Of a stretch of 64,000 nucleotides of DNA, positions 41,941-50,016 are shown piece by piece. Made by a program: the position numbers and the translations under genes. The stretch comes from Clostridium sp. 26_21 (GTDB lineage Bacteria > Bacillota > Clostridia > TANB77 > CAG-508): NCBI GenBank assembly GCA_001915995.1, contig MNRO01000021.1, positions 118,399-182,398 on the forward strand. Reading direction: 5' to 3'. Each line of letters starts with the position of its first letter. Position 1 is the stretch's first letter. The notes beneath the pieces were generated by a model. It ran no database searches. It was not told where the DNA came from and was given only the letters and a program-made list of their open reading frames with translations.

Positions 41941-43836
41941 ATGTGTGGAATTGTTGGTTTTGTAAATTACAAACAAGATATTTCTCGTTTTAGAAATGTC
42001 TTAGTCAATATGAACAATACTCTTTCTAAAAGAGGTCCTGATGAAGAAGGATATTACATAAGAAAAAATATAGCACTAGCTCACAAAAGATTAATTGTTA
42101 TTGATCCAGAAGGCGGAAAACAGCCTATGATTACACAATATAATAATTCAATACCTCTCTCAAACAAAAATTCAAAGATAGTTATTAATTATCAATCAAA
42201 TTTTATAATTTCATATAATGGTCAGATTTATAATGCAAAAGAACTTAGAAAAACTTTAGAAGAAAATGGTTTTACTTTCGATGGACATTGTGATACGGAA
42301 ATATTATTAAAAAGTTATATATTTTATGGAAAAGATGTTGTAAAACACTTAAACGGAATTTATGCTTTTGCTATTTGGGATAGTCAAAAAGAAGAATTAT
42401 TTATGGCAAGAGACCATTTTGGTGTAAAACCTTTGTTTTATACTATGCAAAATAATTCATTTATATTTGCCTCTGAAATAAAAGCTATTTTTCAATATCC
42501 AGGCGTTGAAAAAATATTAGATTCTCAAGGAATATCAGAACTATTCGGCATTGGACCTGCACACACTCCTGGAACAACAGTTTTTAATAATATATTTGAA
42601 TTAAAACCTGCTCATTATGCAATTTTTAACAGAAATGGATTACATATAGAAAAATATTGGAGTTTAAAAAGTTTGCCACATGAAGAAAATCTTAATCAAA
42701 CTTGTGAACATTTAGAATATCTTTTAAAAGATTCTATTACAAGGCAATTGGTTTCAGATGTTCCTTTATGTACATTTTTATCTGGTGGTTTAGACTCAAG
42801 TATAATTACAAAATTTGCATCAGATTATTGTAAAAATAATAATTTAACACCTTTAGATACTTATTCAATTGATTATATTGATAATGATAAAAATTTTGTT
42901 AAAAGCGATTTTCAGCCAAATTCAGATAATTATTATATAAATTTAATGGTATCTACACTACATACTAATCATCATTCAATTATACTTGATACTCCTGAAT
43001 TAGCAGATAGTTTATATGATGCAATGATTGCTCGTGACATGCCAGGAATGGCTGATGTTGATTCATCCTTACTACTATTTTGCAAAAATGTAAAACCTAT
43101 AGCAACTGTTTCTTTAACTGGTGAATGTGCAGATGAAATTTTTGGTGGCTATCCTTGGTTTTTTAGAGATGATGCTTTAAATAGTGGTACATTTCCTTGG
43201 TCAATTGCAATAAATGAACGTCAAACTTTATTAAATCCACAAATTGCAAAAAAGATTAATTTGAAAGAATATATTGATTTTAGATATAATGAATCTTTAT
43301 CAAATGTTGAGATTTTAGATACCGATTCTCTTGAAACAGCTGAAAAAAGAAAAATATCTTATCTTACATTAAATTGGTTTATGCAAACACTTCTTGATAG
43401 GTCTGATAGAATGTCTATGTATAATGGATTTGAACTTCGCGTTCCTTTTTGTGATTATCGTTTAGCTCAATATGTTTGGAATATTCCTTGGGAAATGAAA
43501 GCTTTAAATGGTAGAGAAAAAGGGCTTTTAAGATATATTTCTCGTAAATTTTTACCTACTGAAATTGTTGATAGAAAGAAGAGTCCTTATCCAAAAACTC
43601 ATAACCCTACTTATCTTGTAAAGGTAAAGTCTATGCTTACAGATATTATGTCTAATCCCCATGCTCCTATTAATTATTTATTAAACAGAGAATATATTTT
43701 GAATATTTTAGAAACTGATGGTACGGCTTTTTCTCGTCCTTGGTTTGGTCAATTGATGACTGGCCCTCAACTTATGGCTTATTTGTGCCAAGTTAATATG
43801 TGGCTTGAAAAATATCAACCTAAAATTAAATTATAA
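41941..43836 (+). CDS. asnB: Asparagine synthetase (glutamine-hydrolysing)
   Basis: AsnB makes asparagine from aspartate, glutamine and ATP. The 631-residue product has nucleophile Cys2 (MCGIVGFV), glutaminase motifs SKRGPDEEGYY, AHKRLIVIDPEGGKQPM, SYNGQIYNAKEL and GHCDTEILL. In the synthetase domain there is the PPi loop FLSGGLDSSI (about 280-289), LTGECADEIFGGYPWF (about 393-408) and a DRSDRMSMYNGFELRVPFCD-like block (about 482-501). Length is typical of AsnB. It follows nth by 42 bases with its own GGAGG site and probably shares the upstream promoter. Confidence 0.97.
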   Translation: MCGIVGFVNYKQDISRFRNVLVNMNNTLSKRGPDEEGYYIRKNIALAHKRLIVIDPEGGKQPMITQYNNSIPLSNKNSKIVINYQSNFIISYNGQIYNAKELRKTLEENGFTFDGHCDTEILLKSYIFYGKDVVKHLNGIYAFAIWDSQKEELFMARDHFGVKPLFYTMQNNSFIFASEIKAIFQYPGVEKILDSQGISELFGIGPAHTPGTTVFNNIFELKPAHYAIFNRNGLHIEKYWSLKSLPHEENLNQTCEHLEYLLKDSITRQLVSDVPLCTFLSGGLDSSIITKFASDYCKNNNLTPLDTYSIDYIDNDKNFVKSDFQPNSDNYYINLMVSTLHTNHHSIILDTPELADSLYDAMIARDMPGMADVDSSLLLFCKNVKPIATVSLTGECADEIFGGYPWFFRDDALNSGTFPWSIAINERQTLLNPQIAKKINLKEYIDFRYNESLSNVEILDTDSLETAEKRKISYLTLNWFMQTLLDRSDRMSMYNGFELRVPFCDYRLAQYVWNIPWEMKALNGREKGLLRYISRKFLPTEIVDRKKSPYPKTHNPTYLVKVKSMLTDIMSNPHAPINYLLNREYILNILETDGTAFSRPWFGQLMTGPQLMAYLCQVNMWLEKYQPKIKL

Positions 43837-43843
43837 AATATTT

Positions 43844-43868
43844 TAGAGGTTGTAAACTACAACCTCTA
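43844..43868. terminator. Convergent terminator between asnB and the histidine kinase
   Basis: TAGAGGTTGTA (43844-43854) pairs with TACAACCTCTA (43858-43868), loop AAC. The kinase stop codon lies in the right arm. Confidence 0.7.
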
Positions 43869-45371
43869 ATTCTTATCTTTTCTTTCCAAATCTATATCAA
43901 AATAAAATTCAACACCATTTGGCTTATTTTCCACTCCAAAATCATTCCCATAATTATTCATAATTGCTTTAACAATAGAAAGACCAATTCCGCTTCCACC
44001 ATCTTCTCTGTTTCTTGATTCATCTACTTTAAAGAATCTATTCCAAATACGAGATAAATTTTCTTTTTCTATATTTTCACCTGTATTAAATACAGTAATT
44101 CTCGCTTTATCTTTAATAATAGTATTAGTTATTTTTATAACTTTTTCACCATCAACTTTTTCAACATGTTTAATTGCATTTGTTAAATAATTGGTAATAC
44201 ATTGACTAATATAAAAATCATCTGCATATACATTTATAACATCAGAAGTTTCAAATTCAACATTTACTCCTTTTTCCTCAAGCATAACTTTAGAACTTCT
44301 ACATATTTCTTTTTCTAATTCTACTATATTAAAGTTTCTATTATTAAATTCCCTATTTTCATACTCTAATTTTGTAAGTTCTATTAATTGTCTAACCATT
44401 TTATCCATTTTCGTAGCTTCATCTAATATAACTTCTGCATAGAATTTTCTACTTTCTTCATCTGTATTAACATTTTCTAAAAGTCCTTCACTATATCCTT
44501 GTATTAAAGCAATTGGTGTTTTTAATTCATGTGATACATCTGATATGAAGCTTTTTCTCATTTCATCAATTTTCGATTTTCTCTCAATGTCTCTTTCAAG
44601 CTCTATATTTGTACTTCTAAGTTGATTTATTGTTCCTTCTAATTTTTCAGACATTATGTTTATATTTTTTCCAAGTTCATTTATCTCATCATCATCTTTT
44701 ACTACATATTTTTGACTAAAGTCTAAATTTGCCATTTTTTTAGCTATTGCACTTATTTCTGAAATTGGACTACTAAATTGCTTTGATATATATATAATTA
44801 CAATTCCACCAACAATAATAACAATACATGCTATTAAATATAAAAATTTATTAGATATTTGAACACTTTCAGTTATTGATGACATTGGAAGTCTTATATA
44901 TACTACAAATCCATTATCTAATGTTCCTTTTAATAACATATATGTCATCTTTGTCTCTGTATCAACAATTCTTTTTATTTCTATGTTATCTTCTTTTTCA
45001 ATTATTGTTGCCTCTTGTTTTTTATCCATTCCCCAAAAGTTTATGACTTTTCTTATACTTGATAAAAAATCTTTATTAGACATATATATTGCAACATTTT
45101 CATCATCTTTAACTATTATATCAAAATTATTGCTTATTGATATTTTATCTAGTTCATCACTTATATTATCAACTTCTATTTGTCCTGTATAATAAGAATT
45201 TATTAATGAATATGTACTTTTTAAGTTATTACTTTTTGTATATTGATAATATTTTTCTAAGACAAAACTATTAACTATTATTAGAAATGCAATAATTGAT
45301 ATTACAACAAGGCATAAAATAAGAAAAAGTTTTACTCGTACTGATTTTGCTTTTTTTACTATTCTTTCCAT
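43866..45371 (-). CDS. Membrane sensor histidine kinase
   Basis: The 501-residue product has a first transmembrane helix (about 13-33), a ~135-residue extracytoplasmic sensor, and a second helix (about 170-193, FLYLIACIVIIVGGIVIIYI). A HAMP domain (about 195-245), a HisKA with SDVSHELKTPIALIQGYSEG (phospho-His near 281) and a HATPase_c with N box (CITNYLTNAIKHVEKV), G1 FNTGENIEKENLSRIWNRFF and G2 GGSGIGLSIVKAI follow. It phosphorylates the response regulator encoded nine bases upstream. The signal is unknown; the layout is that of the PhoR/WalK/ResE group. Confidence 0.93.
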   Translation of the reverse strand: MERIVKKAKSVRVKLFLILCLVVISIIAFLIIVNSFVLEKYYQYTKSNNLKSTYSLINSYYTGQIEVDNISDELDKISISNNFDIIVKDDENVAIYMSNKDFLSSIRKVINFWGMDKKQEATIIEKEDNIEIKRIVDTETKMTYMLLKGTLDNGFVVYIRLPMSSITESVQISNKFLYLIACIVIIVGGIVIIYISKQFSSPISEISAIAKKMANLDFSQKYVVKDDDEINELGKNINIMSEKLEGTINQLRSTNIELERDIERKSKIDEMRKSFISDVSHELKTPIALIQGYSEGLLENVNTDEESRKFYAEVILDEATKMDKMVRQLIELTKLEYENREFNNRNFNIVELEKEICRSSKVMLEEKGVNVEFETSDVINVYADDFYISQCITNYLTNAIKHVEKVDGEKVIKITNTIIKDKARITVFNTGENIEKENLSRIWNRFFKVDESRNREDGGSGIGLSIVKAIMNNYGNDFGVENKPNGVEFYFDIDLERKDKN

Positions 45372-45380
45372 TTTCTATCC

Positions 45381-46061
45381 TCATTTCTTTATCTCAAACT
45401 TATATCCAATTCCTCTTACTGTTTCTATATATTTTCCTTTTTTACCTAATTTATGTCTTATTTTTTTTATATGACTATCTATTGTTCTTGAATCTCCATA
45501 ATAATCATAATTCCATACATTATTTAAGATTTTATCTCTTGAAAGTGCAATATTTTCATTATCTAATAAATATTTTAATAATTCATATTCTCTTAAACTT
45601 AAATCAATTGGCTTTCCATCTACTTTTACAGTACGTCCTTCTTGATCTATTACAATGCCATCATAATCTTTTAATTGTTTTGTATCTCCATATACTCTTT
45701 TTAGTATTGCTTCAACTCTTGCTACTAATATTTTGGGACTAAATGGTTTTGAAATATATTCATCAACTCCAAGCTCAAATCCGAATAATTCATCTTGTTC
45801 TTCTCCTCTTGCTGTTAACATTATTACTGGTAAATTTGATTCTTGTCTTATTTTTCTTAATACAGACCATCCATCAAGTTTTGGCATCATTACATCTAAT
45901 AAAATTAGTTTTATTTTATTTCTATTTTCTTCAAATACCTCTATTGCTTTTTCTCCATCTTCTGCTTCGAGTATTTGATATCCTTTTGCAGTCAAAAAAT
46001 CTTGCAATAATTTTCTCATTCTTGATTCATCGTCTACTACTAATATGTATGTTCCATCCAT
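45381..46061 (-). CDS. OmpR-family response regulator
   Basis: The 226-residue product has a receiver domain with acidic pocket D10/D11 and phospho-acceptor D56 (LILLDVMMPKLDGW), Thr in MLTARGEEQDE and Lys in YISKPFSPKIL. It is followed by a winged-helix DNA-binding domain (IDLSLREYELLKYLLDNENI; RTIDSHIKKIRHKLG; IETVRGIGYKFE). It pairs with the downstream kinase. Targets are unknown; ribosome-binding site AAAGGAA. Confidence 0.94.
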   Translation of the reverse strand: MDGTYILVVDDESRMRKLLQDFLTAKGYQILEAEDGEKAIEVFEENRNKIKLILLDVMMPKLDGWSVLRKIRQESNLPVIMLTARGEEQDELFGFELGVDEYISKPFSPKILVARVEAILKRVYGDTKQLKDYDGIVIDQEGRTVKVDGKPIDLSLREYELLKYLLDNENIALSRDKILNNVWNYDYYGDSRTIDSHIKKIRHKLGKKGKYIETVRGIGYKFEIKK

Positions 46062-46183
46062 ATTTATTTTTCCTTTCTTTCCCCATCATCAAATATTTAG
46101 TTACATAATTCTGTTTGATTATAACTTATATGTATGTCTTTTTCGTGAAAAAATTTAGGAGAATTTCAAAAATTTTAATGAAA

Positions 46184-46210
46184 AAGTGCCACACAATTTG
46201 TGTAACACTT
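46184..46210 (-). terminator. Terminator of tmk
   Basis: AAGTG-CC-ACACAA pairs with TTGTGT-AA-CACTT (2x2 internal loop), flanked by A5 (minus T5). Confidence 0.7.
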
Positions 46211-46224
46211 CTTTTGTAATAATT

Positions 46225-46902
46225 TTATAAATATTTTTTTATTTCTTTCCAAATATCTTCATGTATGTCATCAATGCTTCTTACTTTTTCATTTTCTACA
46301 CATTTTATTTCTTTCCAATCATATTTTTTTACTAATTTTAATGCTTCATTATAGCTATCTTTTAAATGTGTTTCATCTTTTTCATGTATATCTTTTTTTT
46401 GAGTATGTGAAAATTTATTTTCTCTATTAGCAATTAATTTCAAAGCATACTCTGTTGGCATATTTAAGAAAAATGTTTCTGTTGGAATTGGTATTTTATA
46501 TAAGTTGAATTCAAAATCCCATAGCCACTCTAAAAATTTTTCTCTTTCTACATCATCTTTTATTTTTCCTGCTTGATGTATCATATTACTTGTTGTATAT
46601 CTATCAGCTAAGATTATTCCACCATTATTATAGAATTCTTCTATATCTTTTTTATATGTTGCATATCTATCTGCTGCATAAAATGTTGATGCTATATATG
46701 GACTAATTTCTTTCGCATTTTGTCCAAATTCTCCTGATAAATACATTTTTACAAGTGATGATGATGGGCTTTCATAATTAGGAAAACTTACATTTTTATA
46801 TTCTATATTTTCTTCATCAAGTCTTTTTCTTAATTTTTCTAATTGTGTTTGTTTTCCACTTCCATCTGTTCCATCTATTACAAATAATTTTCCTTTTTTC
46901 AT
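46225..46902 (-). CDS. tmk: Thymidylate kinase
   Basis: The 225-residue P-loop kinase phosphorylates dTMP to dTDP. The P-loop is FVIDGTDGSGKQTQLEKLRK (about residues 7-26); the DR(Y/H) motif appears as ILADRYTTSNMIHQAG (about 97-112); ADRYATYKKDI (about 76-86) and a lid region (about 155-175) follow. It carries Gln (GKQTQ) where many Tmk have Ser/Thr (GKTT/GKST). This variant occurs in a longer, archaeal/clostridial-style Tmk group. It follows the small-protein gene at 46925 by 22 bases and may be in its transcript. Confidence 0.88.
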   Translation of the reverse strand: MKKGKLFVIDGTDGSGKQTQLEKLRKRLDEENIEYKNVSFPNYESPSSSLVKMYLSGEFGQNAKEISPYIASTFYAADRYATYKKDIEEFYNNGGIILADRYTTSNMIHQAGKIKDDVEREKFLEWLWDFEFNLYKIPIPTETFFLNMPTEYALKLIANRENKFSHTQKKDIHEKDETHLKDSYNEALKLVKKYDWKEIKCVENEKVRSIDDIHEDIWKEIKKYL

Positions 46903-46924
46903 TTTTCATTTTTCCTTTGATTTT

Positions 46925-47362
46925 TTATTTCTTAAATATTCCTCTTATTAAATTAAATATTTTCTTTATAAATCCTTCTTTATATACTGTTAATCCCATT
47001 TCTTCTGGAGAATTGTTTACATTTCTCTTTGTTTTTCTGTTATTAAACACATTTTCCATATCATATTTTTGTTTCATTTCTTCTTCAATCTTTTTGATAG
47101 CATTTGTGTCTTTTAATTGTAAATCTTCTCTTTCTTCAGGATCTGACAAAAAGTCTCTATATATTAATCCTAATATAATAATTGTTTCTTCTTTTAAGTC
47201 TTTTTCATTAAATGGCTCTTCTAATTGAAATCTATATTCTGTATCTCTATTTTCCTCTATGATTTTTCTAAATTTTGTTGGGATTTTACTTGTTAATTCA
47301 ATAGGTGTAACTTTTAATATTTCATAAACTTCTGTAAATGCTTTTGATAAATTTTGTTCCAT
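46925..47362 (-). CDS. Member 3 of the paralogous small-protein family
   Basis: The 145-residue product is the most divergent of the three paralogues but keeps the same linear plan. It has TSKIPTKFRKIIEENRDTEY (about 24-43), LKEETIIILGLIYRDFL (about 56-72), an acidic EEREDLQLKD region, the signature MKQKYDMENVF (about 95-105, versus KYNPDNLF in the others) and a basic amphipathic end FIKKIFNLIRGIFKK. Soluble, no known domain. Encoded just after the coiled-coil gene at 47396, which parallels the arrangement at 24795/25287. Ribosome-binding site AGGAG. Confidence 0.7.
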   Translation of the reverse strand: MEQNLSKAFTEVYEILKVTPIELTSKIPTKFRKIIEENRDTEYRFQLEEPFNEKDLKEETIIILGLIYRDFLSDPEEREDLQLKDTNAIKKIEEEMKQKYDMENVFNNRKTKRNVNNSPEEMGLTVYKEGFIKKIFNLIRGIFKK

Positions 47363-47395
47363 TTCTCTTGTTCTCCTTTCATCATTTGTAAGAAG

Positions 47396-48040
47396 TTAAA
47401 TTTCAACTCCAGCAAATAATTCTTTTGTACTTTTTTCTTCTGTTTTGGTTTGCGTTATACTTGTTATTTCTTGAGTTATATTTTTTCTTTTATTAAAGTC
47501 TTCTTCTTTCCAACATCCTTTAAATCTGTTTAACCATAATTGAACTTTTTCTGTTGATATATCTAATGATACATTTAATCCTGCTAAAATGCCTCTTTTA
47601 TATTCAATTGCTCTTTGAATATCATCACTCTCTAATTGCTGCATTAGCATATTAGCACGTTTTTGACATCTTTTTGCTTTTGAAATTTTTCCTGTTTTTA
47701 ATGCTTGTACTTCAGCATCAATTGCTCCTCTATATGCTTCTAGTCTATCTTTTATTGAATTTTGACCATCTTGTTGAGATTCGCTCTGTTCCCTTTCAAT
47801 ATCATATCTTTCAGATATTGTTGTACTTAATTGTGATGCCAATTTTTGCAATCCATTTTCATTTGCAACAGTATTCATACTACTTTCTAATTGTTCCAAT
47901 CTTTGTTTATCTTCTTCAGATATTCCACCAATTTTCAAGTAATTATTTATTTTTATTTTTTCTATTATTTTTGCTATTTGTTTAACTCTTTTGCATGCTT
48001 CTTCTCTATTTGCTAATTCAGTTGTATTTTCATATTCCAT
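47396..48040 (-). CDS. Coiled-coil protein, partner of small-protein family member 3
   Basis: The product (214 residues from ATG 48040) is hydrophilic and helical. It has NREEACKRVKQIAKIIEKIK (about 10-29), EEDKQRLEQLESSMNTVANE, a Gln/Ser-rich stretch near 95, and KAKRCQKRANMLMQQLESDD (about 125-144). It lacks signal, membrane segments and catalytic motifs. The ATG at 48076 lies upstream of the AAAGGAGA site, so 48040 is chosen. Its place directly before family member 3 suggests the two proteins work together. No family recognised. Confidence 0.62.
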   Translation of the reverse strand: MEYENTTELANREEACKRVKQIAKIIEKIKINNYLKIGGISEEDKQRLEQLESSMNTVANENGLQKLASQLSTTISERYDIEREQSESQQDGQNSIKDRLEAYRGAIDAEVQALKTGKISKAKRCQKRANMLMQQLESDDIQRAIEYKRGILAGLNVSLDISTEKVQLWLNRFKGCWKEEDFNKRKNITQEITSITQTKTEEKSTKELFAGVEI

Positions 48041-48138
48041 ATTACATGGTCTCCTTTGTTTTTTATTGTTCTTCATTTTTTGCTCTTTTTATACAAATTT
48101 ATTATAACAAATCAAGATTTTTTTGTAAACATTTTTTA

Positions 48139-49638
48139 TTATATTTTTATAGTTTTTAAATCATTAATAGCTGGTTCATAAATATTTTTTCCCATATAAT
48201 CAAATCTACTTCCATGACATGGACAATCCCATGTTTTGTCTGTATTATTCCATGTTAATAAACAGCCTAAATGTGCACACATTGGTTTTACAGCATAAAC
48301 TTTTCCTATCGCATCTTTATATACACCAATTATATCTCCATCTTTTTCAATTATTGCTCCATTATCATTTGCTATTTGTTCTATTCTATATGGTTCTATT
48401 CTAAATTTATCAAAAACTAAATTATTTGCTGTGTTTACAACCATATTTTTTACTTCCCATCTATTTTTTATTGGTTTAATCCTTTTGGAATTAAATAATT
48501 CTTTATATTCATTTTCTTTTTCTAAAATCTCATCAACAATTATATTAGCAGAAACATTTGAAAATGTCATTCCCCACTTTTTAAATCCTGTTCCTACATA
48601 TACTCCTTTCATAAAACTAGAGAATTCTCCTATATATGGAATTTTATCTAAGCTAATACAATCTCTTGTATTCCACTTAAATAATATTTTACAATCTGGA
48701 TAATATTTTTTGGCTAATTCTTTTAATTCTTTATATTTTTCATTTGTTGCAATTGCTTCTCCTGTTTTATGATCTAAACCACATATTAAAAAAATATCCT
48801 TTCCATTATATTTTGCAGTTCTAAATGAGTATATTGGTTCTTTTTCACTTATAAACATACCATCAGGTAATTTTTGATTTGTTTCTATTGCAATAACATA
48901 TGATGTTGATTGATACATTTTTGTAAAATAAAATCCTGGCATATTTAATATTGGATAATGTGTTGCAATTACAATTTTTTCTGTTTCTATATCTCCTTTA
49001 TCTGTATGAATAATATAATTATTACCGCTTCTTTCTACTTCTATTGCAGTTGTATTTTCATATATTTTATTTTTAGTTAATATAGATTTACACAAACCTA
49101 ACATATATTTTTTTGGATGATATTGTGCCTGATTTTCGAATTTTATTGCTCCTTTTATTTTTAATGGAAAATCCTTTATTTCACTTACAAATTCTGCTTT
49201 TTTACCTATTTTATTTACTGCTTTTACTTCCTTTTCTATATCTAAAACTTCATCTTCTTTTTGTGCAAATACATATGCTGATTTAATTTCAAAGTCACAA
49301 TCTATTTGTTCTTCTTTTATAATTTTCTGTATATTTATAATTGCCTTTTCATTTGCTTCTAAATATTTTCGTGCAAATTCTTCTTCATAATCATTAATTA
49401 AATAATTATAAAATAGTTCATGTTGACTTGTAATTTTTCCTGTTGTATTTCCACTTACTTTCTCGCCGATCTTGTCTTTATCCATTACAATAACTTTTTT
49501 GCCATATTTACTTAAATAATATGCTGTTGTTAATCCAAACAAACCTGCTCCTATAACACATATTTCTGTTTTCTCATCACCATTTAATGAATTTAATTGT
49601 ATTTCATCTTTTGTAGTTTCTATCCATAATGAACTCAT
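48139..49638 (-). CDS. FAD-dependent oxidoreductase with C-terminal Rieske [2Fe-2S] domain
   Basis: The 499-residue product starts with a DAO-type fold: EICVIGAGLFGLTTAYYLSK (about 25-44, GxGxxG), DKIGEKVSGNTTGKITSQH and a late YVGTGFKKWGMTFSNVSANI (about 344-363). The last ~100 residues are a Rieske domain with CAHLGCLLTWNNT and CPCHGSRFDYMG, supplying Cys-x-His and Cys-x2-His ligands. This fusion is common in Firmicutes and is annotated as an FAD-dependent oxidoreductase; the substrate (amine, amino acid or glycine-betaine-like) is unknown. Cytoplasmic. Monocistronic. Confidence 0.92.
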   Translation of the reverse strand: MSSLWIETTKDEIQLNSLNGDEKTEICVIGAGLFGLTTAYYLSKYGKKVIVMDKDKIGEKVSGNTTGKITSQHELFYNYLINDYEEEFARKYLEANEKAIINIQKIIKEEQIDCDFEIKSAYVFAQKEDEVLDIEKEVKAVNKIGKKAEFVSEIKDFPLKIKGAIKFENQAQYHPKKYMLGLCKSILTKNKIYENTTAIEVERSGNNYIIHTDKGDIETEKIVIATHYPILNMPGFYFTKMYQSTSYVIAIETNQKLPDGMFISEKEPIYSFRTAKYNGKDIFLICGLDHKTGEAIATNEKYKELKELAKKYYPDCKILFKWNTRDCISLDKIPYIGEFSSFMKGVYVGTGFKKWGMTFSNVSANIIVDEILEKENEYKELFNSKRIKPIKNRWEVKNMVVNTANNLVFDKFRIEPYRIEQIANDNGAIIEKDGDIIGVYKDAIGKVYAVKPMCAHLGCLLTWNNTDKTWDCPCHGSRFDYMGKNIYEPAINDLKTIKI

Positions 49639-49748
49639 ATTTCATCATTCCTTCCTTTTTTATCATTATAGGCATTGTATTCAGATTTTAATCAATTTCA
49701 TATAATATAATGATTTATTATAGCCTATAAATATAAACTTTGAATGAA

Positions 49749-49859
49749 ATGACAAATGTGCATGGAGAAATTTTAGAAATTTTTTGCAATTTTATGGAAA
49801 GAGTTCACTTCAGTGGAAGGGTGCCATAAAATAAATTAAAATTTCTTAAATTTCGTAAT
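49749..49859. other. Nested inverted-repeat element (candidate structured RNA or small repeat)
   Basis: In the 369-base gap between the Rieske gene and the aminopeptidase, GAAATTTTAGAAATTTT (49767-49783) is complementary to 49838-49854 at 16 of 17 positions. Inside it ATTTTATGG (49789-49797) pairs perfectly with CCATAAAAT (49824-49832), and CAC/GTG (49806-49815) caps it. The pattern could be a stable RNA, a small interspersed repeat or a recombination site. A 23-codon frame (ATG 49750 to TAA) also fits within it but is not claimed as a gene. Confidence 0.45.
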
Positions 49860-49970
49860 AAGCCGAGGAATGGAATAAAAAATTTATATTTCTAAGCTGT
49901 ACAAAAATAATTACAAGTAATATTTTTTTGTATATTTTTCCTAGTTTTATGGAAAAATATTTTTTAAAGT

Positions 49971-49979
49971 GATATACTA
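49971..49979 (+). promoter_or_regulatory. Extended -10 promoter for the M18 aminopeptidase
   Basis: TGA-TATACT lies just before the AGAAAGG site (about 40 bases upstream of the start); no clear -35 box. Confidence 0.5.
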
Positions 49980-50016
49980 AATTTGATAAAAATACTCAAA
50001 AGAAAGGATGAAAATT

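Noticed and set aside
46225..49638. Prophage or integrative element around the third small-protein locus
   Set aside because: No integrase, structural phage genes, att-like repeats or composition shift were seen; flanking genes are chromosomal.
49750..49824. 23-codon peptide frame in the gap before the aminopeptidase
   Set aside because: No convincing ribosome-binding site; the frame coincides with a nested inverted repeat, which better explains the apparent conservation.
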